Counted from the first letter of the stretch, positions 31,914-40,512 are shown. The stretch: 64,000 nt of DNA from CAZCEC01 sp964497615 (GCA_964497615.1 CAZCEC010000029.1:12229-76228), one strand, 5' to 3'. Program-made: numbers and translations. Notes: generated by a model not told the origin, from the letters alone.

Positions 31914-33767
31914 CTAGGTCGCCACAGGCGTCGGAAAGCCCAGCACTTCCATGAAGATGTCGTTGAATTCGGGCCGGCCCGAAAGCTCCAGGTAGTGGAT
32001 GAAGGTGGGCAGTTGGGCCGCAGCCTCGCGCTCGCGGAACGAAAGCAGGCTGATCTTGGCGCCCTCGCCTGCCGCATTGCCCACTGCCACGATGCGGTCC
32101 ACGGGCAGCCAGGGCACCAAGCCGATGGTGCGGGCGCTGGCCGGGTTGATGTAGGAACCGAACGAGCCGGCCAGCAGCACCTCGTGCAGGTCGTCAGCCG
32201 TCAGGCCCATCTCATTCATCAGCACGCGCACGCCAGCCGCAATCGCGCCCTTGGCGAACTGCAGGGCGCGCACGTCGGGCTGGGTGAGCACGACATTGTG
32301 CTCGGGCGCGCTGAGCAGGAAGGCCCGCACGCCGTCCACCACCACCAGCCGCTCGACGAGGCTGGGAGGCAGGCCCGCGGCTTCGGCCTGGGCGGGCGTC
32401 AGCAACTTGCCAGTCGCGTCCACCAAGCGGGCGTTAACCAGTTCCGCGACCACGTCCACCAAGCCCGAGCCGCAAATGCCGATGGGCGCCAGGTCGTCGC
32501 CGCCGATGATCTGGAGGCCCACCGCGCCCGTCAGCCGGTCAATCTGCACGCCTTCAATCGCGCCGTCGCTGGCGCGCATGCCGCAGCGGATCTGCGCGCC
32601 CTCGAAGGCCGGGCCAGCGGGCGCGGCGGTGCTCATGGTGCGGTCCGCCGAGCCGAGGACGATTTCGCCGTTGGTGCCGACGTCAATCATCAACCGCATC
32701 TTGCGGTCTTTGTTGCGCGACAGGCCGGTGGCCAGGATGCCGCCCACGATATCGGCGCCCACGTAGGCGCCCAGGTGCGGCAGCATGCTGAGGCGCGCCT
32801 GGGGATGCAGCTTTAGCCCGGCCTCGCTGGCGGGCAGGGTCATCATCCCATCCACGGCCGGGATGAAGGGCGCCACGGAGATGGGCTCGGGGCTGATGCC
32901 CAGCAGGAGGTGGAGCATGGTGGCATTGCCCACTGCCACGGCCTCGTACAACTCTTTCGCCTCCACACCCGACATTTGCACCAACTCGGTGACGAGGCCG
33001 TTGACGGTCTCGGCGATGCGAGTGTGCAGGCGCTCCAGGCCGTCTGGCTCGGTCATCACGAAACTGGCTCGCGAGATCACGTCGGCCCCGAAGGCCGCCT
33101 GCCCGTTGAGGGTGGACTTGACGGCCTCCACCGCACCGGTGCGCAGGTTGATGATGGCGCCCACCACCGTCGTCGTGCCAATGTCCAGCGCCAGCCCGTG
33201 CGAGCGGCCGGTGGTGTCGCCTGGCTCGACGGCAATCAGTTCGTCGCCGACGATGACGGCCGTCACCGAGAAGTCCTGCGCGCGCATGACACTTGGCAGG
33301 GCGCGCCAGACCTCCGGGTCGGGACGCACCTCCCAGCCTTCGTCGTGGAGGGCCGTCAGCAGCCGCACGAGGTCGCTGCGTTGGTCCTCGAGGGTTGGCT
33401 CGGCGAGGGTCAGGTGGGCCTTGGCGACATTGGGGTCGAGGATGACGTGCTGGCCGTAGCCCAGCAGCGCCGCCTTGGGCGAGGTCATCAGGCGCGGCAC
33501 CTCGGCCACGCACTCGCCGCGGATGGGCGCCCGGCAGGAGAGCCGCCAGCCCGCCGCCAAGTCGGCCTCGTTGAGGTAGCGGTAGTCGGCCTCGACGCGC
33601 GCTTCGGCGCCGGTCGTCAGCCGGACCTTGCACTTGCCGCAGGTCCCGCGCCCGCCGCAGGTGCTGTCAATGGGCAGGCCCACCCAATTCGCGGCGTTGA
33701 AGACGGTGGTGCCTTCGGGCGCGTGGGTGACGATGTTTTGGGGAAGAAACGTGACGCTGTACTTCAC
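31914..33767 (-). CDS. RACo-like corrinoid-protein activase (ASKHA, 2Fe-2S)
   Basis: 617 residues. N-terminal plant-type ferredoxin domain with C37, C43, C46 and C78 (STCGGRGTCGKCKVRL, RLSCRA). A linker and middle region follow, then an ASKHA ATPase domain: LALDIGTTTVVGAI, AFGADVISRASF, VAVGNATMLHLLLG, MRLMIDVGTNGEIVLG, ICGSGLVDVVAEL and VLLAGSFGSYINP. This is the DUF4445/RACo architecture: ATP-dependent reduction of inactive Co(II) corrinoid back to Co(I). Its ATG overlaps the methyltransferase stop (ATGA), and a corrinoid protein gene lies two genes upstream, which is its probable client. Intact length and motifs. Confidence 0.92.
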   Translation of the reverse strand: MKYSVTFLPQNIVTHAPEGTTVFNAANWVGLPIDSTCGGRGTCGKCKVRLTTGAEARVEADYRYLNEADLAAGWRLSCRAPIRGECVAEVPRLMTSPKAALLGYGQHVILDPNVAKAHLTLAEPTLEDQRSDLVRLLTALHDEGWEVRPDPEVWRALPSVMRAQDFSVTAVIVGDELIAVEPGDTTGRSHGLALDIGTTTVVGAIINLRTGAVEAVKSTLNGQAAFGADVISRASFVMTEPDGLERLHTRIAETVNGLVTELVQMSGVEAKELYEAVAVGNATMLHLLLGISPEPISVAPFIPAVDGMMTLPASEAGLKLHPQARLSMLPHLGAYVGADIVGGILATGLSRNKDRKMRLMIDVGTNGEIVLGSADRTMSTAAPAGPAFEGAQIRCGMRASDGAIEGVQIDRLTGAVGLQIIGGDDLAPIGICGSGLVDVVAELVNARLVDATGKLLTPAQAEAAGLPPSLVERLVVVDGVRAFLLSAPEHNVVLTQPDVRALQFAKGAIAAGVRVLMNEMGLTADDLHEVLLAGSFGSYINPASARTIGLVPWLPVDRIVAVGNAAGEGAKISLLSFREREAAAQLPTFIHYLELSGRPEFNDIFMEVLGFPTPVAT

Positions 33768-34630
33768 GAGGCAGCGGCGGCCGCCTTTTGGCGGCTGCGA
33801 TAGTCGGCGATGTAGCGCTGGGCGTACTCATCGTGCCCCAGCAGCACGTCGCTGGCGAGGACCGCCTGGCGGATGACGGCGTTGGTCGGGTCGGTGATGG
33901 CGCAGGTGAGACCGCGCAGCATGCCCATCGAGAGATAGGCCGCGTTGAGGGGCGCGCGCTCCGGCAGGCCAAATGAAATGTTGCTGGCTCCGCACACCAT
34001 GTTGAGGCCCAATTCTGTGTGGATGAGGCGCATGGTCTCCAGGGTGGCGGTGACGGCCGCCGGGTCGGCTGCTACGGTCAGCGCCAGCGGGTCCACGATC
34101 ACATTCTCGGGCGGGATGCCGTGGTCCTGGGCCCGGTGCAGGATTTTGCGGGCTACGCCCAGCCGGTACTCCGGGTCCATGGAGATGCCGGTCTCGTCGT
34201 TGGCCATGGCGATGACGGCCGCGCCGTGCTTCTTGACCAGGGGCAGCATGACTTCCAGGCGCTCATCTTCGCCGGTCACAGAGTTCACCAGCGCCTTGCC
34301 TTCATAGGCAGATAGCCCCGCCTCCAACGCCTCAATCACCGAGGAGTCCAGGCAGAGGGGCACATCGGTTACTTCGCCGACGGCGCGGATCGCGGCGACC
34401 ATCAGTTGGGCCTCGTCCGCGATGGGGACGCCCGCGTTGACATCCAGCATGTGCGCGCCAGCCGCCACCTGCGCGACGGCATCGCGGCGCACGCGGTCGA
34501 AGTCGCCCGCCGCCATCTCGGCGCCGAGCTTCTTGCGGCCGGAGGGGTTGATGCGCTCACCGATCATGACGAAGGGGTGGCCGGGCCCGATGACGATTGT
34601 CTTGGTTTTGGAATGCAGTTCAGTTTCCAT
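33764..34630 (-). CDS. Methyltetrahydrofolate:corrinoid methyltransferase (pterin-binding)
   Basis: 288 residues, single pterin-binding TIM barrel. Motifs: FVMIGERINPSGRKKLGAEM, AHMLDVNAGVPIADEAQLM, PLCLDSSVIEALEAGL, ALVNSVTGEDERL, AVIAMANDETGISMD, VIVDPLALTVAAD and VCGASNISFGLPERAPLNAAYL. This is the family of AcsE, MtgA and MtvA. It moves a methyl group between corrinoid protein and tetrahydrofolate. In a demethylation pathway it works toward methyl-THF. Overlaps the RACo-like gene by four bases and follows the corrinoid gene by 64 bases. Confidence 0.92.
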   Translation of the reverse strand: METELHSKTKTIVIGPGHPFVMIGERINPSGRKKLGAEMAAGDFDRVRRDAVAQVAAGAHMLDVNAGVPIADEAQLMVAAIRAVGEVTDVPLCLDSSVIEALEAGLSAYEGKALVNSVTGEDERLEVMLPLVKKHGAAVIAMANDETGISMDPEYRLGVARKILHRAQDHGIPPENVIVDPLALTVAADPAAVTATLETMRLIHTELGLNMVCGASNISFGLPERAPLNAAYLSMGMLRGLTCAITDPTNAVIRQAVLASDVLLGHDEYAQRYIADYRSRQKAAAAAS

Positions 34631-34694
34631 TGTTCGCTGTCTGGGTGTATGGGAGTGTGGGGGTGCAAACCACCGAACGCCCGTGCCACAGATC

Positions 34695-35414
34695 CTATTC
34701 TTCTACGCCACTCATCATCTTCTCGACTGCGGCCACGGCCTCGGCCAGGGCGCCGCCGGGCGCTTCGCCCACCTCGCCCATGAACTCCTTGGCGCGGCGG
34801 GCCGTGGCGCTGGCATCGGGGCAGTAGGCATCGGCGCCGCACAGCTCGGCATAGTGGGCGGTGACCGGCGCGCCGCCCGCCATGACTTTCACCGAGTCGC
34901 GCAGGCCGGCCTTCTTGAGGGCCTCGACGTTGACCTTGATCATGGGCATGGTGGTCGTCAGGAAGGCCGAGAAGCCAATGATGTTGGGCTGATGGGTCTT
35001 GACGGCGTCGAGGAACTTCTCGGGCGCCACGTTGACGCCGAGGTCAATGACCTCGAAGCCGGCGCCTTCGAGCATGATGTTGCACAGGTTCTTGCCGATG
35101 TCGTGGACATCGCCCTTGACGGTGCCCATGACCACCTTGCCCAGGCTCTTCTCGCCCTTGGCGGCCAGCAGGGGGCGCAGGAGATTGAGCGCGCCTTGCA
35201 TGGCGCGCGCCGACATGAGCATCTCCGGCACGAAGAAGTCGCCGATCTCGAAGCGCCGGCCCACCTCCTGCAGCGCGGGCAGCAGGGCGTCGTACAGCAT
35301 CCGCACCGGGTCCAGGTGAATGTCGAGCCCAGCCTGGGTGAGGGCCTTGACTTCCGGCGCCTTGCCCAGCACCGTGTTGTCGTACAAACCTTTGAAGATT
35401 TCTTCTTGATCCAT
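34695..35414 (-). CDS. Corrinoid (B12-binding) protein, MttC/MtbC family
   Basis: 239 residues. Helical cap (VRMLYDALLPALQEVGRRFE, DFFVPEMLMSARAMQGALNL) then the Rossmann B12-binding domain with VVMGTVKGDVHDIGKNL: D102, lower cobalt ligand H104 and G107 of DxHxxG. It then has VIDLGVNVAPEKFLDAV, IIGFSAFLTTTM and VMAGGAPVTAHYAELCGADAY. About 20 residues longer at the C-terminus than common MttC (helical KEFMGEVGEAPGG tail). Methyl carrier between an MttB-family methyltransferase and the pterin methyltransferase. AGGAG seven bases upstream of ATG; follows iclR by nine bases. Confidence 0.93.
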   Translation of the reverse strand: MDQEEIFKGLYDNTVLGKAPEVKALTQAGLDIHLDPVRMLYDALLPALQEVGRRFEIGDFFVPEMLMSARAMQGALNLLRPLLAAKGEKSLGKVVMGTVKGDVHDIGKNLCNIMLEGAGFEVIDLGVNVAPEKFLDAVKTHQPNIIGFSAFLTTTMPMIKVNVEALKKAGLRDSVKVMAGGAPVTAHYAELCGADAYCPDASATARRAKEFMGEVGEAPGGALAEAVAAVEKMMSGVEE

Positions 35415-35423
35415 CGCTTGCTC

Positions 35424-36212
35424 CTATCCTGAACGCAGCCCCAGCCGGGCCGACGCTTTGCGCGCAGCTTCCACGGTGAGCGCCGCAAACTCGGGCAGCC
35501 GTTCAAGTGTGATTCGATAGGCTGGCCCGGAAACGCTGATCGCGGCCAGCACGCGCCCCTCCGCGCCAAAGATGGGGGCCGCCACGGCATTTAGCCCATC
35601 CTCGATTTCGCCCAGCGCCACAGCGTAGCCTTGCGCCCGCGCCTGCTCCAACTCGGCGCGCAGGACGGCCGGCCCGGTGATGGTGCGGGGCGTAAAGGAC
35701 TCTAGCGGACCCGCGGACAGACGTTCGATCACGTCCGAGGGCTGAAAGGCGAGCAGCGCCTTGCCGTTTGCCACACAATGCAGGGGCGTACGGCGCCCCA
35801 CCCAATTGCCGATCCGCACCAAGTGCGGCCCCGTCACCTGGTCCACGTTGTGCGCCTCGGCTCCGTCGAGCACGGCCAGATTGGTCGTTTCGCGGGTCGC
35901 TTCGGCCAACTCCACCAGGAACGGCCGGGCGACGGTGCGCACATCGCCGCCGGGCTGCATCTGCCCTGCCAGCCGCAGGATTTCGTGGCCGAGGCGGTAC
36001 TTATCGCTGCCCGGCGCACGCTCCAGCAAGCCTTCGCTCTCCAGGGTGGCCAGAAGCCGCGATACGGTGCTTTTGTGCAAGTCCAGCCGGCGCCCAAGCT
36101 CAGAGACGCCGAGTTCCGTGGCGCCGCCGCCAAACGCGCGCAGGAGCGCCGCCGCCCGCCGCACGGATTGGATGCCAGTTTCCCGATCTTGAAATGGAAC
36201 GGATTGTTGCAC
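35424..36212 (-). CDS. IclR family transcriptional regulator
   Basis: 262 residues from GTG 36212 (no nearby ATG fits). Winged HTH: QSVRRAAALLRAFGGGATELGVSELG then LHKSTVSRLLATLESEGLLE and KYRLGHEILRLAG. C-terminal effector-binding GAF-like domain: ETTNLAVLDGAEAHNVDQVTG, PLHCVANGKALLAF, ALGEIEDGLNAVAAPIFGAE and AAISVSGPAYRI. It is the first gene of the corrinoid operon and probably responds to the pathway substrate or product. A consensus promoter and perfect inverted repeat lie over its start, suggesting autoregulation and control of the whole module. Confidence 0.92.
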   Translation of the reverse strand: MQQSVPFQDRETGIQSVRRAAALLRAFGGGATELGVSELGRRLDLHKSTVSRLLATLESEGLLERAPGSDKYRLGHEILRLAGQMQPGGDVRTVARPFLVELAEATRETTNLAVLDGAEAHNVDQVTGPHLVRIGNWVGRRTPLHCVANGKALLAFQPSDVIERLSAGPLESFTPRTITGPAVLRAELEQARAQGYAVALGEIEDGLNAVAAPIFGAEGRVLAAISVSGPAYRITLERLPEFAALTVEAARKASARLGLRSG

Positions 36213-36244
36213 GCTATGGAACCGAGACCGGATGGTGCAACAAT
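36203..36244. promoter_or_regulatory. Candidate IclR operator (10-base inverted repeat)
   Basis: ATTGTTGCAC (36203-36212) and its exact complement GTGCAACAAT (36235-36244), spaced 22 bases, 32 bases centre to centre, about three helical turns. One arm overlaps the -10, the other contains the iclR start codon. Confidence 0.65.
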
Positions 36245-36271
36245 CTTACGCGGCGGAGGGCCTCATGTCAA
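36243..36271 (-). promoter_or_regulatory. Near-consensus promoter of iclR and the corrinoid operon
   Basis: Minus strand: TTGACA (36271-36266), 17-base spacer, TAAGAT (36248-36243). The predicted start near 36236 lies inside the operator arm. Confidence 0.75.
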
Positions 36272-36293
36272 GGTAAATTCGCCTGAAAATGGC

Positions 36294-37016
36294 TTACAGA
36301 TCTGCCACACTATCGAGTACCGTATTGGCGGCCTGGGCGAGCGCCTCACGCCCGGCTACGCCGGTGAGCACCCCGACGGCCCCGGCCCCCGCCGCGCGCG
36401 CCATCGCCATGTCGTTCAGCGAGTCACCCACCACCAGCGTGCGATCCGGGCCGATGCTCAGAGCCGCGCAGATATCCAGGACCATGTCCGGCGCCGGCTT
36501 CGCGGCAACACCATCGTCGGCGCACAGCACCTTGTCGAGCCAGTCGGCGGCACCCAGGGCAGCCAGAGTCGCCAGAGTGGGCGCACGGTCATCCGTGGTC
36601 GCCACGGCCAGCTTGAGGCCCTTCGACTTCAGGCGCGCAAACAGTGCAGGCAGGTCAGTCAACGGCCGGGCCGTGGCGACTGGGTCGGGCGCGAACCAGG
36701 CGGCCTGCACCACGGCCTCCGCCTCGCGCCGCGCCAGCCCCCTGCCCTGCAAGTAGGCGGCCGTCAGGTCCCACAGCCGGGCCATCGGCGTGGCCGCCAG
36801 CCAGCCATCGGGGACCGCGCGCCGCGCCACAGCATCATACCCCATGGCGGCGTAGAGACCGGGCGTCAAATCCAGCCCGGTGCCCGCCTCCAGCCGCGCC
36901 GCCAGGGCCTCCATCCACCCGGACCACATGAGGTGGAAGTCGATGAGGGTGCCGTCTTTGTCAAAGATGATGAGGTCTGTCTGGGTCAGGTCCACGGCAA
37001 GTGCCTGCGGTCGCAT
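36294..37016 (-). CDS. HAD family hydrolase (phosphoglycolate phosphatase-like)
   Basis: 240 residues. HAD motif I LIIFDKDGTLIDFH (nucleophile Asp and acid Asp), motif II VATTDD region, motif III Lys in DGVAAKPAPDMV, motif IV VVGDSLNDMAMARAAG. The helical C1 cap lies between residues about 30 and 110. Dephosphorylates a small phosphate ester; substrate unknown. The 81-base gap before iclR contains the iclR promoter, so it is probably transcribed separately from a TATAGT-like -10 (minus strand, 37042-37037). Confidence 0.88.
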   Translation of the reverse strand: MRPQALAVDLTQTDLIIFDKDGTLIDFHLMWSGWMEALAARLEAGTGLDLTPGLYAAMGYDAVARRAVPDGWLAATPMARLWDLTAAYLQGRGLARREAEAVVQAAWFAPDPVATARPLTDLPALFARLKSKGLKLAVATTDDRAPTLATLAALGAADWLDKVLCADDGVAAKPAPDMVLDICAALSIGPDRTLVVGDSLNDMAMARAAGAGAVGVLTGVAGREALAQAANTVLDSVADL

Positions 37017-37090
37017 TGCTCCGTGTGTTGCGCGGGACTATACTCTGGTTACAGTCCTAGAGCGAGTTGTAGGATGACGCACTTCCGTCA

Positions 37091-37199
37091 GGCCCAGCCG
37101 GGTTCGGCGGCAAAAGCGGCCGCAGCCCGTTGGGCCGTCATGACCGTCGCGGGGTGTAACCCCCATTCGGGGGCGCTTCGCAGAGCAGCCGCGCTACGG
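37091..37199. repeat. Dispersed intergenic repeat, copy 1
   Basis: Starts GGCCCAGCCGGGTTCGGCGG, contains the CCCCC-ATT-CGGGGG hairpin and ends GCGCTACGG. Clearly homologous to 57501-57587, which lacks an internal stretch of about 20 bases. It lies between divergent HAD and DUF3592 genes. Confidence 0.8.
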
Positions 37200-37247
37200 A
37201 ATGAAGAATATCGTGCACTCCACTCTATTCCGAGAAGGCAGGCTTGA

Positions 37248-37742
37248 ATGAAAGTCATCTTTGGGTCGGTTATGGGCATCGTCGCCCTGTTCCTGGTTTT
37301 CTTCGGCTGCCTGTTCATGAGCATCGGTGGCGCGGTGTACTACTTTACCATCTACGCGGTGAGCGACTGGGTGGAGGTCCCCGGCGTGGTGACCACGTTT
37401 TCCAGCAACACGTCCACGGACTCGGACGGGTTCACCACGACTTACTATTGCCCGTGGGTGGAATACACCACGGCCAGCGGCGAGACCCGGGAGGTGCTGG
37501 TGAATGACTGCTCCAGCCCGCCCGCCTACGAGGCTGGTGAGGCCGTCACCGTGATCTACAACCCGGCCGATCCCGAACAGGTGGAGCTCAAGGGCGGCGT
37601 GCGGGAGATTGTGGGCAACATCATCGGCATTGGGTTCTCGGTCTTCGGGTGTATTCCCGTGGTGCTGGGCCTGATTCTGCTGGTGGTGGGGATCGTGGGC
37701 GCCACGCGCCGGTCAAGACCGCCCACTGCGGCGGCCGTGTGA
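37248..37742 (+). CDS. DUF3592 membrane protein
   Basis: 164 residues: N-terminal TM helix (SVMGIVALFLVFFGCLFMSI), an extracytoplasmic beta domain with DUF3592 features (WVEVPGVVTTFSS, EYTTASGETREVLVNDC, YEAGEAVTVIYNPADPEQVEL), then a second TM helix (GIGFSVFGCIPVVLGLILLVV). Function of the family unknown. AAGGCAGG site upstream. Its stop overlaps the next gene's GTG start (GTGA), so the two are translationally coupled. Confidence 0.85.
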   Translation: MKVIFGSVMGIVALFLVFFGCLFMSIGGAVYYFTIYAVSDWVEVPGVVTTFSSNTSTDSDGFTTTYYCPWVEYTTASGETREVLVNDCSSPPAYEAGEAVTVIYNPADPEQVELKGGVREIVGNIIGIGFSVFGCIPVVLGLILLVVGIVGATRRSRPPTAAAV

Positions 37743-38545
37743 TCAGCGACTCCTTCCCCGGCACCCCCGCGCATCGGTCTATCCTGCGCGTGTTTGCCGA
37801 AGCCTACACGCACGATGCGCGCGTCGTCTTCGTAGGAGTGTTTGGCTCTCTGGGGCGCGGCGATTGGTCGCCCGGCTCGGACGTTGACGTGGACGTCGTG
37901 ATCGGCGACGACGTGCGACTGGATCCGGTCGCCGAAGTGTGGCAGCTCGCGCCGCGACTCCAGGCCGCCGGGCAGACCCTGACGCTGGTCATCCCGGACG
38001 GCGAAGACGCCGCCGACGCTGTGCTGCACTCGCTGCTGGGCTTCTCGGTCCGGTATCATCCCGTGGCCGCCACAAGCCCGAATATCGTCGACACGCTCCA
38101 CTGGCTTGCCGGCCCGCTCTCCGTCGAGAACGTGGCAGCCGCCGGCCGGGCCAACCTCGCCCGTCGCCCCCCGCCTCGACCGCTTAGCCTGCTGGCGGAT
38201 GCGTTCCTGCGCCAGGCGACCGAGGCGGCCCACGCCATCCATCGTGGGCGGCTGTGGCTGGCGATTGAACACCTGGCGCGGATGCGCGGCACGCTCATGA
38301 GCTTCTACGCCCGGACCCACGGCGGCGAACGCCCGATTCAACACTTCGACGTTGCCGCGCCGGCTGCGGTTCAGGCCCGCCTCGGCGCGACACTGCCCGC
38401 GTTCGAGCCTGCCAGCCAGCGGGCCGCTCTGCTGGCACTGCTCGACCTGGTCGAGAATCACCGGGCTGATTTTGCCGGAGATCAGTTCGAGTTGTCCCAA
38501 GGGCAGCGGACCGTGCTGGCCGCGATCAGGACGAAGATGGCGTGA
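37739..38545 (+). CDS. MNT/aminoglycoside-type nucleotidyltransferase domain protein
   Basis: 268 residues from GTG 37739, overlapping the DUF3592 stop by four bases. The Pol-beta NTase signature GVFGSLGRGDWSPGSDVDVDVVI (GSxxRG...SDxDxxV) is intact (about residues 29-50), with a third Asp possible downstream (QTLTLVIPDGED). The C-terminal helical region (AAHAIHRGRLWLAIEHLARM and ALLALLDLVENHRADF) resembles substrate-binding domains of kanamycin/lincosamide NTases. Adenylates a small molecule or protein; no antitoxin partner is adjacent. The last 20 bases overlap the convergent LLM gene. Confidence 0.82.
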   Translation: MISDSFPGTPAHRSILRVFAEAYTHDARVVFVGVFGSLGRGDWSPGSDVDVDVVIGDDVRLDPVAEVWQLAPRLQAAGQTLTLVIPDGEDAADAVLHSLLGFSVRYHPVAATSPNIVDTLHWLAGPLSVENVAAAGRANLARRPPPRPLSLLADAFLRQATEAAHAIHRGRLWLAIEHLARMRGTLMSFYARTHGGERPIQHFDVAAPAAVQARLGATLPAFEPASQRAALLALLDLVENHRADFAGDQFELSQGQRTVLAAIRTKMA

Positions 38546-39401
38546 CCATCCGCGCGAATTTTGCCACGGCCGCCAGGTGCTCGGCAGGGGTTTTCAATCC
38601 CGCGCCCATGGTGTTCACTGTGGCGTGGGTGGCGCCGAGCGCCTGCCAGCCCTCCAGCAGGGTCCGCCACTTGTCAGGGTCGCCATCGGCGTAGGGGATG
38701 CGGGCTTCCAGACCGAAGGCGGAGGCATCGCGCCCGGCTTCGGCCAGGTAGCCGCGAAGCTTGTCCACGTCGGGCCGGGCTTCGTCCGGGGAGCGCCAGT
38801 TGGGCAGCCAGCCGTCCCCCAGCCGGGCGGCGCGCCGAAGCACGGCGTCCGCGTGGCCGCCAAACCAGATGGGGATGGGCTGCTGCACAGGCATGGGGTT
38901 CAGGCCGGCGGCGGTGACGGTGTCCCATTCGCTTTTGAAGGTCACCAGGGGTTTGGTCCACAACTCGCGCAGGAGGGCGATTTGCGCCTCAATGCGCCGC
39001 CCGCGCCGGCGGAAGTCCTCCCCCAGGGCCTCAAACTCCACCGCGTTCCAGCCGTTGCCGATGCCGAGGCGGAAGCGCCCGCGGGACAGCACGTCCAGGG
39101 TGGCGGCCTGCTTGGCGACGAGGGCCGTCTGCCGCTGCGGGAGGATGAGGATGCCGGTGATGAAACCCAGGCGCGTCGTTGCGCCAGCCATGTAGCTGAA
39201 CAAGACGAACGGCTCCAGGAACGCGTCCTGGTGGGTGTAGCGCCGCCCCCAATCGCCCCGCCCGGCTGGGTCCGCGCCCAGGACATGGTCATAGGCCAGC
39301 ACATGCGTAAGACCAAGCCCCTCGACAGTCTGGGCGTAGTCGCGGACGGCCGCCGGGTCCGCGCCGAATTCGGTTTGGGGGAAGACGGCTCCAAGGTTCA
39401 A
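38526..39401 (-). CDS. LLM class flavin/F420-dependent oxidoreductase (TIGR03619-like)
   Basis: 291 residues from TTG 39401, chosen because GGAGG lies 4 bases upstream and TTGA overlaps the upstream stop; a longer in-frame reading upstream is composed of an overlapping gene's shadow. Luciferase-like TIM barrel: LGAVFPQTEFGADPAAVRDY, GLTHVLAYDHVLG, TRLGFITGILILPQRQTALV, LSRGRFRLGIGNGWNAVEFE, PIPIWFGGHADAVLRRAARL and DGWLPNWRSPDEA. The subgroup usually uses coenzyme F420. Substrate unknown. Coupled to the membrane-protein gene upstream. Confidence 0.9.
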   Translation of the reverse strand: MNLGAVFPQTEFGADPAAVRDYAQTVEGLGLTHVLAYDHVLGADPAGRGDWGRRYTHQDAFLEPFVLFSYMAGATTRLGFITGILILPQRQTALVAKQAATLDVLSRGRFRLGIGNGWNAVEFEALGEDFRRRGRRIEAQIALLRELWTKPLVTFKSEWDTVTAAGLNPMPVQQPIPIWFGGHADAVLRRAARLGDGWLPNWRSPDEARPDVDKLRGYLAEAGRDASAFGLEARIPYADGDPDKWRTLLEGWQALGATHATVNTMGAGLKTPAEHLAAVAKFARMVTPSSS

Positions 39402-40354
39402 GAGGCCTCCGGCGTGGTGCGGCCTGCTCCGCTGTATTCCGGGGATTGCGAGGGGGCGTGGTCTGTGGCAGGACCGGCAGGCGGCTGCGGGCGCGCTGGG
39501 GAGAAGCGGCGGGCCAAGGATTCCCAGAGCAGGCCAACGCGCCAGAAGGCGACGGCGGCCATGCCGTGCGCGAAGACCGCGAACGTGGGCGGCGTCTCCA
39601 GGGTGTAGTAGGTCCAGCAGGCACGGGTCGTGCCCCACAATTCGAGGAAGTAGCCCAGCCCGGAGCCGGCCACGAAGGTAAGCACGGCGCCGCGATAGTC
39701 GGTCGGAGTGGCGATCAGGAGGGCCACGAGCGCCAGCGCGGCCAGGGTGAGGCTCTTGTCCAGGGTCGGCCAGACGAAAACGAGCATCATCACCGCGAAG
39801 CTGATGAAGACGACCCAGTACACGCCGGCCCAAGCGCTGCCGGCAGGTGCGCCAGGCCGGGCAGGTTGATCGAGACGGGCAGGCCGGTCAGGGGCGCGAC
39901 CAAAACCAGGCGGGTCTTGGCCCTGGCCGCCCATAAGCCGGCGCAGCATGCGGTAGAGCCGGTCAATGGCGAGGCTGGCGATGGGCCAGGCGGGGATGAT
40001 CCACAGGGGCGGGCGCTCATTGGTGTAGTAGGTCCACAGGTGCGTCTGGGTGCCCCAGCTTTCGATCACCAGGCCGCCCGCCAGCCCAATGAGCACGATG
40101 CGGGCGTCGGTCTTGAGGTCGGGCCGCGCCATGATGAGCAGGGACATGAGGGCGAAGACGCCCAGCAAGAGCCAGTCCATCTGCAACCAGAGGGGGTAGC
40201 GCGGGTCGGCGGTGGCGAGGTAGTCTTCGGCCAGCGGCCACCAGACGATGATGATGAGCAGCACCGTCGCCGCGAATATGCTCATCAACACATAGCTGGT
40301 GCGATTCCAGCCCAGCAGGCGGAGCACCCTGGCCGTCATGCGTGGAGTGTCCAT
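39398..40354 (-). CDS. Multi-pass membrane protein with internal duplication
   Basis: 318 residues from ATG 40354. About 7-8 TM helices. Two halves each carry a similar signature: GGLVIESWGTQTHLWTYYTN then ERPPLWIIPAWPIASLA, and GYFLELWGTTRACWTYYTLE then TPPTFAVFAHGMAAVAFW, so E-x-WGT...WTYYT-x-E-x-PP is duplicated. No family I can name; the polytopic form recalls carotenoid-cyclase-like proteins. The linker (bases about 39830-39930) reads as Pro/Arg-rich in this frame, whereas the next frame gives a more protein-like KTRLVLVAPLTGLPVS, suggesting two compensating sequence errors or frameshifts. Coupled to the LLM oxidoreductase by TTGA overlap. Confidence 0.7.
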   Translation of the reverse strand: MDTPRMTARVLRLLGWNRTSYVLMSIFAATVLLIIIVWWPLAEDYLATADPRYPLWLQMDWLLLGVFALMSLLIMARPDLKTDARIVLIGLAGGLVIESWGTQTHLWTYYTNERPPLWIIPAWPIASLAIDRLYRMLRRLMGGQGQDPPGFGRAPDRPARLDQPARPGAPAGSAWAGVYWVVFISFAVMMLVFVWPTLDKSLTLAALALVALLIATPTDYRGAVLTFVAGSGLGYFLELWGTTRACWTYYTLETPPTFAVFAHGMAAVAFWRVGLLWESLARRFSPARPQPPAGPATDHAPSQSPEYSGAGRTTPEAS

Positions 40355-40369
40355 GCTAATTCGCTGTCC

Positions 40370-40456
40370 GCAGAGACGGTGCGGCCTGCCATGTGCGTCC
40401 TCGCAGCGGTGGGCGCGCCGGCTCCGGCCCGAGAAGCGGCACCGCCGCGTCTCTGC
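40370..40456. repeat. Inverted repeat between mttB-like gene and membrane-protein gene
   Basis: GCAGAGACG (40370-40378) and its exact complement CGTCTCTGC (40448-40456), 69 bases apart, in the 158-base gap. No promoter or terminator tract is clear. Confidence 0.45.
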
Positions 40457-40512
40457 GACTAGCCGTTTCACCTGGACGGTCTACAAGGGCCTGCCCAGCA
40501 GTAGCCGCAGTC

